From a bacterium UBA2219 (GTDB taxonomy: Bacteria > Desulfobacterota > Deferrimicrobia > Deferrimicrobiales > Deferrimicrobiaceae), in NCBI GenBank assembly GCA_002327765.1, contig DCUH01000081.1:1-21094 (forward strand): DNA of 21,094 nt. The letters run 5' to 3'. The notes beneath the pieces are model-generated. The model had not been told where the DNA came from and searched no databases. It saw nothing but the letters and a program-made list of their open reading frames with translations. Below, piece after piece: positions 1-7,554 of the stretch. The position numbers and the translations under genes were made by a program. Numbering within the stretch: position 1 is the stretch's first letter; each line of letters opens with the position of its first letter.

Positions 1-1
1 G

Positions 2-2173
2 ATCACCTGGGACGAGGCGCTGGATACCCTCGCCGAAAAGATGATGGAGCTGCGCAGGGCCGGCGAGCCGCAGAAGCTGTTGTACATGCGCGGGCGCTAT
101 TCCTCCTCCTCCACGGCACTATTGTACGGGACCCTTCCCAAGATCTTCGGGACCCCGAACTACTTCTCCCACAGCGCGATCTGCGCCGAGGCGGAGAAGA
201 TGGGGTCGGGTTATACCCAGGGATTCTTCGGCTACCGGGACTACGATCTCGGGAAGACGAAATGCCTGGTGGTCTGGGGGTGCGATCCCTTGAGCTCCAA
301 CCGCCAGGTGCCCAACGCGATCGCCAAGTTCAGCGACATCATGGACCGCGGCACGGTCATCGCGGTCGACCCCCGGTTCAGCACTTCGGCCGCCAAGGCC
401 CATGAATGGCTCCCGGTCAAGCCGGGGGAGGACGGGGCGCTGGCCTCCGCGATCGCCCACGTGCTCCTGACCGAGGGGATGTGGAGCCGCGAGTTCGTCG
501 GCGACTTCAAGGAGGGGAAGAACCTGTTCAAGGCGGGCGCGGTCGTGGACGAGGCCGCCTTCGAGGAGAAGCAGACCCACGGCCTGGTGAAGTGGTGGAA
601 CCTCGAACTGAAGGACAAGACCCCCGCCTGGGCCGCGAAGAAAACACTGATTACCGAGAAGCAGATCCTCCGCGCTGCCCGCGCGATGGGCAGGGGGGGA
701 AGCGCCACCGCGGTCTGGATGGGTCCCGGCGTCGCCATGACCCCCAGGGGCACCTACGCCGCAATGGCGGTTTACGCCCTCAACGGCATCCTCGGCTCCG
801 TCGAGACCGAGGGGGGCGTCTTCCAGAGCTCCGGGGCGCCGACGACGGCTTTCCCCAAGAACGACGACTTCGTCGACGAGCTGGCCAAGCAGCACGGGAA
901 GGGGAAGAAGATCGACGGCCGCGGCGCCAAGGACATGCCGGCCATGATGGGGGGCAAGCCGGGCAGCGGGGTCGTCACCAACAACGTGGCCAACGCCCTG
1001 CTGAAAGATCCCGGGGCGGTCAAGGTGTTCATCAGTTCCTGGAGCAACTTCAATTTCTCCGCCACCGGCGCGCAGCGCTGGGACAAGGCCATGGCGCAGG
1101 TGCCGTTCTTCGTCCACATGGTGACGAACGCCTCCGAGATGTCGCAGTTCGCCGACATTGTCCTGCCGGCCACCTACGCCGACGCGGAGAAGCTTTCGAT
1201 CATCAACAACAACGCGGACCTGTACGGCCACCTGTCCATCCAGCAGCCGGTGGTCAAGCCGCTCTGGCAGTCGAAGCCGGAGGAAACCGAGGTGATGTGG
1301 CTTCTGGCGGAGAAGCTGAAGGCCAAGGGGTTCCCCAACCTGTACGATTACTACGCCTCGTTCGCGGATCCCGAGACCGGCAGGAAACCCTCCACCGCCG
1401 AGGAATTCGCCGAGATCGCCGCGAAGATCACCTCCCAGAAGGTCTGGGACGGCAAGGAGAAGATGAAGGGCGACCAGATCGCCGGGTGGGCCGAGTTCCG
1501 CAAGAAGGGGATCTACAACACGGAGGTCTATCCCTACAAGAAGAACTGGGGAAAGTTCAAGACCGAGACCAAGAAGTTCGAGTTCTACAGCGCCACCCTG
1601 AAAAAGGCGTGCGAGGAGCACGCGAAGAAGCACAACACCTCCGTGGACGACATCCTCGAGTCCAGCGGCTACGAGGCCCGGGGGGAGCTCGTCTTCGTGC
1701 CGCACTACGAGTCTCCCAAGCGCCACGGCAGCGTGGAGGAGTACCCCTTCGCGTTCATCGACTACAAGTCGCGTCTCAACAACGAGGGTCGGTCCGCGAA
1801 CACTCCTTGGTACCAGGAGTGGAAGAAGGTCGACGTGGGGGACGATTCCCGGGACGACTTCATAAAGATCAACCCGGCCGACGGCCTCAAGCTCGGCCTC
1901 AAGACCGGGGACACCGTGAAGGTTTCGTCCACGACGGGCTCCATCGTCGTCAAGGTGAAGCTGTGGGAGGGCGTTCGTCCCGGAACCGCCGCGAAATGTT
2001 TCGGCCAGGGGCATTGGGCCTACGGCAGGGTGGCCGCCAAAGACTACGCCAAGGCGCAGCCCCGCGGCGGCAACAACAACGAGATCCTGGTGGACGAATA
2101 CGACCGCCTCAGCGGCTCGACCGCGCGCAACGGCGGCTTCACCGGCGTCAAGATCGAAAAAATCCAGGGATAG
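2..2173 (+). CDS. Molybdopterin oxidoreductase catalytic subunit (CISM/DMSO reductase family), 5' end outside window
   Basis: Large bis-MGD molybdenum enzyme subunit that would reduce or oxidise a respiratory substrate. The frame is open from base 2 (ITWDEALDTLAEK, a family-typical start of the Mo-cofactor domain), so the N-terminal Fe-S/signal-peptide part lies upstream. The segment FGTPNYFSHSAICAEA aligns with the place where the family supplies the Mo ligand, which makes the Cys codon at 182-184 the likely ligand. Further family features are the VVWGCDPLSSNR and VDPRFSTSAAKA segments (MGD binding) and a C-terminal molydopterin-dinucleotide domain ending PRGGNNNEI...RLSGSTAR. A four-cluster ferredoxin gene follows after 11 bases. 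The family includes thiosulfate, polysulfide, tetrathionate, selenate and arsenate reductases. The substrate cannot be assigned from this fragment. Confidence 0.93.
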   Translation: MTWDEALDTLAEKMMELRRAGEPQKLLYMRGRYSSSSTALLYGTLPKIFGTPNYFSHSAICAEAEKMGSGYTQGFFGYRDYDLGKTKCLVVWGCDPLSSNRQVPNAIAKFSDIMDRGTVIAVDPRFSTSAAKAHEWLPVKPGEDGALASAIAHVLLTEGMWSREFVGDFKEGKNLFKAGAVVDEAAFEEKQTHGLVKWWNLELKDKTPAWAAKKTLITEKQILRAARAMGRGGSATAVWMGPGVAMTPRGTYAAMAVYALNGILGSVETEGGVFQSSGAPTTAFPKNDDFVDELAKQHGKGKKIDGRGAKDMPAMMGGKPGSGVVTNNVANALLKDPGAVKVFISSWSNFNFSATGAQRWDKAMAQVPFFVHMVTNASEMSQFADIVLPATYADAEKLSIINNNADLYGHLSIQQPVVKPLWQSKPEETEVMWLLAEKLKAKGFPNLYDYYASFADPETGRKPSTAEEFAEIAAKITSQKVWDGKEKMKGDQIAGWAEFRKKGIYNTEVYPYKKNWGKFKTETKKFEFYSATLKKACEEHAKKHNTSVDDILESSGYEARGELVFVPHYESPKRHGSVEEYPFAFIDYKSRLNNEGRSANTPWYQEWKKVDVGDDSRDDFIKINPADGLKLGLKTGDTVKVSSTTGSIVVKVKLWEGVRPGTAAKCFGQGHWAYGRVAAKDYAKAQPRGGNNNEILVDEYDRLSGSTARNGGFTGVKIEKIQG

Positions 2174-2184
2174 GGGGCGCCTAA

Positions 2185-2955
2185 ATGCCTAAGCAATACG
2201 GGATGGTCATCGACCTGCAGAAATGCGTCGGCTGCGGCGCCTGCGCCGTCGCCTGCAAGGCGGAGAACAACACCCAGACGAGCGCCAGGGGACAGACGTA
2301 CAACTGGGCCGACTTCGAGTACCGGGAGAAGGGGAAGTTTCCGGACCTTTCCTACGCGGCGATCCCGGTGCTCTGCAACCACTGCTCGGACGCGCCGTGC
2401 GTCAAGACATGCCCCGTGACCCCCAAGGCGATGTACAAGACGGCCGACGGAATCACCATGCACAACGACGAGCGCTGCATCGGCTGCCGACGCTGCCAGC
2501 AGGCCTGCCCGTACAGCGCCGCGGATGTCGTCAAGGAAAAGGCGGCCTACAGCGTCATCAGCATGAACGACTCGAAAGAGGAGCCGCATCCCTTCTACAG
2601 GGACGCCGCCGAACTGATCCCCGGCTGCACCGCCTCGGGGGCCGAGGTGGCGAAGGCGGCGGGGGCGTCGCCCCCCGACCGGACCGACTTCATCCACCCC
2701 GATTATGGAAGCGTCCGAAGGAAGGGGGTCGCGGAGAAATGCCTGTTCTGCGACCACCGCGTCAAGCAGGGGGAATTGCCGACCTGCGTGCTCGCGTGCC
2801 CTTCCCATGCCCGCATTTTCGGAGACCTGAAGGATTCGTCGAGCGAGCCGGCCGCCCTTCTGAAGAGGCACAAGTCCTTCCGGCTCAAGGAGGAGAAGAA
2901 GACCCGTCCCAACGTGTATTACATCAGAAGCTTCCAGGGGAAAACGAAGGCGTAA
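2185..2955 (+). CDS. 4Fe-4S ferredoxin-type electron transfer subunit of the molybdoenzyme (PsrB/PhsB/NrfC-like)
   Basis: 256-residue protein carrying electrons between the quinone or cytochrome pool and the molybdenum subunit. Four cysteine groups are visible. They are C14-x2-C17-x2-C20-x3-C24 near the start, CNHCSDAPCVKTC around residues 70-82, CIGCRRCQQAC around 98-108, and a last group split between KCLFCDH and TCVLACPSHA. This is the four-cluster layout of PsrB, PhsB, TtrB, ArrB and NrfC. The ATG follows a GGGGG stretch by 7 bases. No NrfD/PsrC-type membrane anchor follows; the next gene is the chaperone remnant. The anchor may be upstream of the window, or the enzyme may be soluble or peripheral. 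Confidence 0.92.
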   Translation: MPKQYGMVIDLQKCVGCGACAVACKAENNTQTSARGQTYNWADFEYREKGKFPDLSYAAIPVLCNHCSDAPCVKTCPVTPKAMYKTADGITMHNDERCIGCRRCQQACPYSAADVVKEKAAYSVISMNDSKEEPHPFYRDAAELIPGCTASGAEVAKAAGASPPDRTDFIHPDYGSVRRKGVAEKCLFCDHRVKQGELPTCVLACPSHARIFGDLKDSSSEPAALLKRHKSFRLKEEKKTRPNVYYIRSFQGKTKA

Positions 2956-2958
2956 AGG

Positions 2959-3458
2959 ATGGCCCCGGACGCGTAGCCGGAAGCCGCTTACCGGCTTCTT
3001 TCGGCCTCCCTCTGCCAGCCGTCGGAAGTTTGGCAGGGGGAGGATATCTTCCGGCAGCTTGGCGATGCCATGTCGGCTTCCCCGTGCGGATCGGTCTACC
3101 TGGAGCCGGGCCGGCGGGTCATGGGGGAGACCTCTGCGGCCGCGGAAAGGTTCTACAGGGAGTCCGGACTGGTGCTGGAAGGCGGCTCCACGGAAATGAC
3201 GGACCACATGGCGGAGGAACTGGAATTCATGTCCTGCCTGCTCCGGAAGGCGATATTTGCGCAGGCGGCAGGCGACGCCGAAGGGTATTCCGCGTGGGTG
3301 GTTTCCTGGGCCGGTCCCTCGCGGGGTGGTACGCGCGCTTCTGCGACGGCCTCCGCAAGGGTACGGACGACCCTTTTTACCTTGCGCTGGCCGATTTCCT
3401 GGAGGGGGTAATGAAAAAATATATGGAGTTTTTCGCTCCGGTTAAGGAAAAAGCATGA
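2959..3458 (+). pseudogene. TorD/DmsD-family molybdoenzyme chaperone, disrupted
   Basis: TorD-family proteins bind the apo-catalytic subunit and guide cofactor insertion and export. An ATG at 2959 opens MAPDA, then an in-frame TAG stands at 2974-2976. The same frame continues with PEAAYRLLSASLCQPSE, which is TorD-like. It then runs via RQLGDAM into CGSVYLEPGRRVMGE and MTDHMAEELEFMSCLLRKA, both strong family signatures. The roughly 50-residue stretch that usually precedes GSVYLEPGR seems to be missing. Near 3295-3300 the coding frame moves by -1 and continues as FLGRSLAGWYARFCDGL and FYLALADFLEGVMKKYMEFF to the TGA at 3456-3458. That stop still overlaps the moaA start (ATGA). An automatic caller may report only 3070-3411. 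It is either a decayed gene or a badly assembled one; family membership is fairly secure. Confidence 0.75.
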
Positions 3459-4447
3459 AGCCCGCTACGCCTCCCGTCGATCCTCACGGGAGAACGATCA
3501 ATTACATGCGCCTTTCGGTGACGGACCGGTGCAACCTCCGCTGCGCCTATTGCATGCCGGCGGAGGGTGTTCCCATGCGAAGCCACGCGGACATCCTGCC
3601 GTACGAGGATCTGCTCCGCATTTCGCGGGCGGCGATCTCGCTGGGCATGGAGAAGATCCGGGTGACGGGCGGCGAGCCGTTGGTGAGGAAGGGGATCGTG
3701 CGGTTCCTCGAGCGGCTCTCTTCCCTCCCCGGCCTCCGGCGCCTTGTCCTGACGACAAACGGCGTCCTGCTCAGGGAAATGGCCGCGGACCTCAAGAACG
3801 CGGGGGTGGAGAGCCTGAACATCAGCATCGATTCCCTGCGGCCCGATACCTTTGCCCGCATCACGAGGTGCGGGGATCTGCGGCAGGTGCTGGAAGGGAT
3901 CGAGGCCGTCGAGCGGGCGGGATTCCCTTTCGTCAAGTTCAACGTCGTGGTAATGCGCGGGGTGAACGACGACGAGGTGGCGGATTTCGCCGCCTTGACC
4001 GTCGACCGGCCCTATCGCGTCCGGTTCATCGAATACATGCCGACCCTCCCGCGCGAGGACGGGAAGGATTTGACCGTTCCCGGCGAGGAGCTGCTTCGCC
4101 GGCTCTCCGAACGCTTCCGGCTGCAGCCTGTGGGAAGGGAAAAGCTGACCGGCCCGGCCGCCTACTGGCGGATCGAGGGCGCCGCCGGGATGGTGGGGGT
4201 CATTACCCCGGTTTCCTGCCACTTCTGCCGGGAGTGCAACCGGATCCGGGTGACGTCGACCGGCATGGCCAAAGGTTGTCTCTTCGACGGGGACGGCGTC
4301 GATCTGAAGCCGTTCCTTCGGGCGGAAGGGGACGACGCGTTGCGGCGGGCGCTCCGGGGCGTGATAGAGTCCAAGCCGGAGAGACACTCTCTCGGCGAAG
4401 GTCCGGACCAACGGTCCGCCTTGCCGATGTCGGAAGTGGGGGGGTAG
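3455..4447 (+). CDS. moaA: GTP 3',8-cyclase MoaA (radical SAM)
   Basis: First enzyme of molybdenum cofactor synthesis, rearranging GTP to 3',8-cyclo-dihydro-GTP with two 4Fe-4S clusters. The radical-SAM motif C26-x3-C30-x2-C33 sits in TDRCNLRCAYCMP. It is followed by VTGGEPLVRKG (SAM binding) and TTNGVLL. The C-terminal cluster cysteines are in SCHFCRECNRIRVTSTG and GCLF. The protein ends in GG (MSEVGG), matching the functional Gly-Gly tail of the family. Its 330 residues are normal for MoaA. The ATG overlaps the stop of the torD remnant (ATGA), implying translational coupling, and moaC follows 2 bases after the stop. Confidence 0.97.
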   Translation: MKPATPPVDPHGRTINYMRLSVTDRCNLRCAYCMPAEGVPMRSHADILPYEDLLRISRAAISLGMEKIRVTGGEPLVRKGIVRFLERLSSLPGLRRLVLTTNGVLLREMAADLKNAGVESLNISIDSLRPDTFARITRCGDLRQVLEGIEAVERAGFPFVKFNVVVMRGVNDDEVADFAALTVDRPYRVRFIEYMPTLPREDGKDLTVPGEELLRRLSERFRLQPVGREKLTGPAAYWRIEGAAGMVGVITPVSCHFCRECNRIRVTSTGMAKGCLFDGDGVDLKPFLRAEGDDALRRALRGVIESKPERHSLGEGPDQRSALPMSEVGG

Positions 4448-4449
4448 GC

Positions 4450-4932
4450 ATGCCGTCGAACCATTTCGACGAGAAGGGCCGCGCCGTCATGGTCGACGTC
4501 AGCGGCAAGGCACCGACTCTTCGGACCGCGACCGCTTCCGCATGGGTCCGCATGTCCCCGGAGACGCTGCGGACCGTCGCCGAGGGTCGGGCGGCGAAGG
4601 GAGACGTGCTCGCCGTGGCGCGGCTGGCCGGCATCTCGGCCGCGAAGAAGACGCCGGAGCTGATCCCTCTGGCGCACCCGCTTGCCATCCACGCCGTCTC
4701 GATCGATTTCGCGGCCGATCAGGAAAGCGGGACGGTCCGGGTCGAGGGCACGGTCCGGGCGCACGAACGGACCGGCGTGGAGATGGAGGCCATGGTCGCC
4801 GTGTCGGTGGCCGCACTGACCGTTTACGACATGTGCAAGGGGATGGACCGGGGGATCACCATCGGGGACATCGCCCTCGAGTACAAGGAAGGCGGGAAAA
4901 GCGGCGTCTTCCGGAAGGGGGAGCGCCCGTGA
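4450..4932 (+). CDS. moaC: Cyclic pyranopterin monophosphate synthase MoaC
   Basis: Converts the MoaA product to cyclic pyranopterin monophosphate, the second half of step one of cofactor synthesis. The 160-residue protein shows MVDVSGKAPTLRTA near the start, KKTPELIPLAHPLAI in the middle, the GVEMEAMVAVSVAALT helix and the catalytic-loop motif YDMCKGMDRG near the C-terminus. All are standard MoaC features and the length is usual. The ATG at 4450 lies just behind the moaA stop, with the purine-rich end of moaA as the only possible ribosome site, so coupling is likely. Its TGA overlaps the GTG of the next gene. Confidence 0.97.
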   Translation: MPSNHFDEKGRAVMVDVSGKAPTLRTATASAWVRMSPETLRTVAEGRAAKGDVLAVARLAGISAAKKTPELIPLAHPLAIHAVSIDFAADQESGTVRVEGTVRAHERTGVEMEAMVAVSVAALTVYDMCKGMDRGITIGDIALEYKEGGKSGVFRKGERP

Positions 4933-5429
4933 AGGCCGGGATTCTCACCGTTAGCGACCGTTCCTCCCGGGGCGAGCGGGAGGACCTCGGGGGACCGGAG
5001 GTCGGCCGCTGGGTCTCGGCCATGGGGGTGGAAGTCGCCCGGCGCGCGATCGTTCCCGACGAGGCGGATGCGATCGCCGCCGTGTTGAAGGAATGGGCCG
5101 ACGACGGCGCCCTGGACCTCGTCCTCACCACGGGCGGCACCGGGGTATCCCCCAGGGACGTGACTCCCGATGCGACCCTCGAGGTGGCGGACCGCCTGGT
5201 CCCGGGGTTCGGCGAGCGGATGCGGGCGGAGAGCCTGAAGAAGACGCCGATGGCGATCCTCTCCCGGGCCGTCGCGGCGGTGCGGAAGGAAACGCTCATC
5301 ATCAATCTCCCGGGAAGCCCGAAAGGGGCGGTGGAAAACCTGGCCGCGGTCTGGGACGCGGTGGGGCACGCGGTTTCGAAGATCCGGGGGGACGCGTCGG
5401 ACTGCGCGCCCGGCGGTTCCCGGGAATGA
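4929..5429 (+). CDS. Molybdopterin adenylyltransferase, MogA/MoaB family
   Basis: Activates molybdopterin by adenylylation before metal insertion. The 166-residue protein starts with GTG in a GTGA overlap with the moaC stop. It has the N-terminal strand GILTVSDRSSRGE, the substrate-binding loop TTGGTGVSPRDVTP at residues 67-80 and the second loop LPGSPKGAVENL at 127-138. Both loops are diagnostic for the MoaB/MogA fold. MogA and MoaB cannot be separated with confidence by eye. Presence of a MoeA-type protein on the opposite strand fits a two-protein (MogA plus MoeA) metal insertion route. Confidence 0.92.
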   Translation: MKAGILTVSDRSSRGEREDLGGPEVGRWVSAMGVEVARRAIVPDEADAIAAVLKEWADDGALDLVLTTGGTGVSPRDVTPDATLEVADRLVPGFGERMRAESLKKTPMAILSRAVAAVRKETLIINLPGSPKGAVENLAAVWDAVGHAVSKIRGDASDCAPGGSRE

Positions 5430-5440
5430 AGGAGGCAGCC

Positions 5441-5875
5441 ATGCAGGCACGCGTTGTAGCCGTCTGTGCCAGCGAAAACAAGGGGGAAAGGAAAACGCCG
5501 GTCGACGCGGTCGAGCTGCGCGTCGAGCACGGGATCGTCGGCGATGCCCATGCGGGGGAGTGGCATCGTCAGGTCAGCCTCCTGGCCGAGGAGAGCATCG
5601 ACAAGATGCGGCGCCGGGGTCTTTCCGTCAACGCCGGAGATTTCGGCGAGAACATCACCACCCGCGGCATCGACCTGACGGCTCTTCCGGTCGGCGTCAA
5701 GGTTTCCATGGGGGAAGCGTTGCTCGAGATCACACAGATCGGGAAGGAATGCCACACGCGCTGCGCCATCTACTACCAGGCCGGGGATTGCGTCATGCCG
5801 AGGGAAGGCATCTTCGCCAAGGTTCTTCGCGGAGGGGTGGTGAAGCCGGGAGACTCCTTGATCGTGCATGACTGA
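5441..5875 (+). CDS. MOSC-domain protein
   Basis: Stand-alone MOSC domain of 144 residues. MOSC domains are known as C-terminal parts of molybdenum cofactor sulfurases and in YiiM/mARC-type proteins. Small single-domain members are common in molybdenum operons and are thought to carry sulfur or bind the cofactor. Visible features are HGIVGDAHAGEWHRQVSLL, NAGDFGENITTRGID and the cysteine-bearing stretch GKECHTRCAIYYQAGDC (C104, C108, C117). An ATG at 5426 is also in frame, but a perfect AAGGAGG 5 bases before the ATG at 5441 decides the start. The ribosome site straddles the end of the preceding gene. The exact reaction is not known. Confidence 0.9.
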   Translation: MQARVVAVCASENKGERKTPVDAVELRVEHGIVGDAHAGEWHRQVSLLAEESIDKMRRRGLSVNAGDFGENITTRGIDLTALPVGVKVSMGEALLEITQIGKECHTRCAIYYQAGDCVMPREGIFAKVLRGGVVKPGDSLIVHD

Positions 5876-5938
5876 TTTCCCCGCCCGCAGCGGCGGAAGA
5901 ATCTCCCGCACAGTAATTTTTATGTGGAGGAGCAGACC

Positions 5939-6769
5939 ATGATCCGCGTCCTGGCCTTGTCCTTGATCGCTCTTTTGGCCGCCCTTCCGACTCTCGCGGA
6001 CGAGAAGCCCTTGCCGGTCGTCGTGTTTGCCGGATCCGCCTCACAGCCCCCTCTCGAGGAAGCCGCCCGGTCTTTCGAAAAGAAGACCGGAATCCCCGTG
6101 ACGCTCCACCTCGGTGGATCGGGAACGATGCTCAGCCAGATCCGTCTGACCGGCAAGGGAGATCTTTATATCCCCGGTTCCCCCGACTTCCTCGAGTTGG
6201 CCCGAGAGCAGAATCTCGTGGAGGGAGAAGCGAAAACCCTCGCGTACCTGGTGCCCGCGATCATCGTCCAAAGGGGAAACCCTCTGAAGATTAAAGGGCT
6301 CGAGGACCTGTCCCGGCCAGGGCTGAGGATCGGCATCGCCGATCCGCGCGGGGTTTGCGTCGGCCTCTACGCGGTGGAGCTCCTTGTCGCCAATGGTCTG
6401 GAAAAGAAGGTCAGGCCGAACCTGCGCGGCCAGGTGGAAAGCTGCGCCCGGGCCGCTTCGATGATCCCGCTGGGGACGGTCGATGTCGTTCTCGGGTGGC
6501 GGGAGTTCGAATCATGGAACCCTGAGGCGATGGAAGCTATATTGCTCCGGCCGGAGCAGCTGCCGCGTCTTGCGTTCGTGCCGGCGGTAAAAGTGCGCGG
6601 TGCCCGCAATCCTGCAGGCGCCGAAGCCTTCATGACGTTCCTGGCCTCTGGAGACGGCGTCGAAATATTCCGTAAATGGGGTTACCTGGTTCGCGAGTCC
6701 GATATCCGGCCGCTCGCCCCGAAAGCCCGCATTGGCGGCATCTATCGGCTCCCGGCGGAATGGCGGTGA
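5939..6769 (+). CDS. Molybdate/tungstate-type ABC transporter, periplasmic substrate-binding protein
   Basis: Extracytoplasmic oxyanion-binding protein of 276 residues. It opens with a signal peptide (MIRVLALSLIALLAALPTLA, cleavage likely before DEK). The mature part shows VVFAGSASQPPLEEAA, the LHLGGSGTMLSQI ligand loop and GDLYIPGSPDFLE, all typical of ModA-like proteins. The segment RGVCVGLYAVELL replaces the more usual ModA wording, so the protein is a divergent member. Tungstate or another oxyanion is possible. The ATG at 5939 is preceded by GGAGG with 8-base spacing; a GTG at 5924 is less likely. The stop overlaps the permease start by 10 bases. Placement after cofactor genes supports molybdate. 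Confidence 0.88.
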   Translation: MIRVLALSLIALLAALPTLADEKPLPVVVFAGSASQPPLEEAARSFEKKTGIPVTLHLGGSGTMLSQIRLTGKGDLYIPGSPDFLELAREQNLVEGEAKTLAYLVPAIIVQRGNPLKIKGLEDLSRPGLRIGIADPRGVCVGLYAVELLVANGLEKKVRPNLRGQVESCARAASMIPLGTVDVVLGWREFESWNPEAMEAILLRPEQLPRLAFVPAVKVRGARNPAGAEAFMTFLASGDGVEIFRKWGYLVRESDIRPLAPKARIGGIYRLPAEWR

Positions 6770-7554
6770 TCCGGACGCGCGACCTGCCGTTCCGGCTGGC
6801 GCTGACGCTGCCGCTCGCCGGGCTGTCCGGTTATTTCCTGCTGCTTTTCGGAAGCCAGTACCTGTTTTTCAGTGCGGCCGCGTTCCTGCGTCAGCTTGCG
6901 TTGCCGGAGATACAGGCAGCCATCATATTGAGCTTAACCAGCGCAACCTGCAGCGCCTTGCTGGCGGTGGTCATCGCCGTTCCCTGCGCATATCTCCTGG
7001 CACGCCACGAATTCCAGGGCAAGCGGTTGCTCGACACGTTCCTCGACCTGCCGGTCGTCCTTACCCCGATCGCCCTCGGCACCCTGATCCTGATGGCGTG
7101 GAACAACCCCGCGGGCCGACTGCTCGAAAGCGTCGGCATCTCCCTTCCGTTTACCGTGGCCGGGGTCATCGCAGCGCAATTCACCGTGGTGTCGGCGATC
7201 GCCCTGCGCCTGCTCAAGGCCACCTTCGAGCAGGTCGATCCCCGCTGCGAGCAGGTGGCCCGCACTCTCGGCTGCACGGCCGCGGGCAGTTTCCGTCTCG
7301 TCACCCTCCCGCTGGCCGGCCGGGGCATCATGGCGGCGTTCATCCTGACCTGGGCGCGGGCTGTCGGCGAATTCGGCGCCACGGTGATGGTCGCCGGAAC
7401 CGTCCGCGGCGATACGGCGACCCTGCCGAGCAGCATCTACATGGCCATGTCGGTGGCCGATCTGCCGAGGGCGGTCACGCTGATCAGCCTCCTGCTGCTG
7501 ATCTCCCTTGCGGTGCTCTTCGCCGTGCGGCTCGCACTCGGACGCCGGTCATGA
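6760..7554 (+). CDS. Molybdate/tungstate-type ABC transporter permease (ModB-like)
   Basis: Inner-membrane permease of 264 residues with five to six hydrophobic segments. These include LALTLPLAGLSGYFLLLFG, IILSLTSATCSALLAVVIAV, VVLTPIALGTLILM, VAGVIAAQFTVVSAIAL and LISLLLLISLAVLFAV. The cytoplasmic EAA loop, which docks on the ATPase, reads EQVARTLGCTAAGSFRLVTL. It is followed by AVGEFGATVMVAG, a hallmark of molybdate and tungstate permeases. The start overlaps the binding-protein gene. Its own stop overlaps the ATPase start in an ATGA, so the three transporter genes form one translationally linked unit. Confidence 0.93.
   Translation: MAVIRTRDLPFRLALTLPLAGLSGYFLLLFGSQYLFFSAAAFLRQLALPEIQAAIILSLTSATCSALLAVVIAVPCAYLLARHEFQGKRLLDTFLDLPVVLTPIALGTLILMAWNNPAGRLLESVGISLPFTVAGVIAAQFTVVSAIALRLLKATFEQVDPRCEQVARTLGCTAAGSFRLVTLPLAGRGIMAAFILTWARAVGEFGATVMVAGTVRGDTATLPSSIYMAMSVADLPRAVTLISLLLLISLAVLFAVRLALGRRS

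Noticed and set aside
119..2014. Long minus-strand open frame of 631 codons opposite the molybdoenzyme gene
   Set aside because: It is the shadow of a GC-rich gene: composition is Arg/Gly/Leu/Val/His-rich with no family motif, while the plus strand encodes clear family motifs across the same stretch.
2974..2976. In-frame TAG in torD read as a recoded (pyrrolysine) codon
   Set aside because: The gene also has an apparent internal deletion and a frame shift, and no pyl genes are in the window. Damage or error explains all three better.
3295..3300. Programmed ribosomal frameshift in torD
   Set aside because: No slippery heptamer of X-XXY-YYZ type or following stimulatory structure was found, and TorD proteins are not known to use one.
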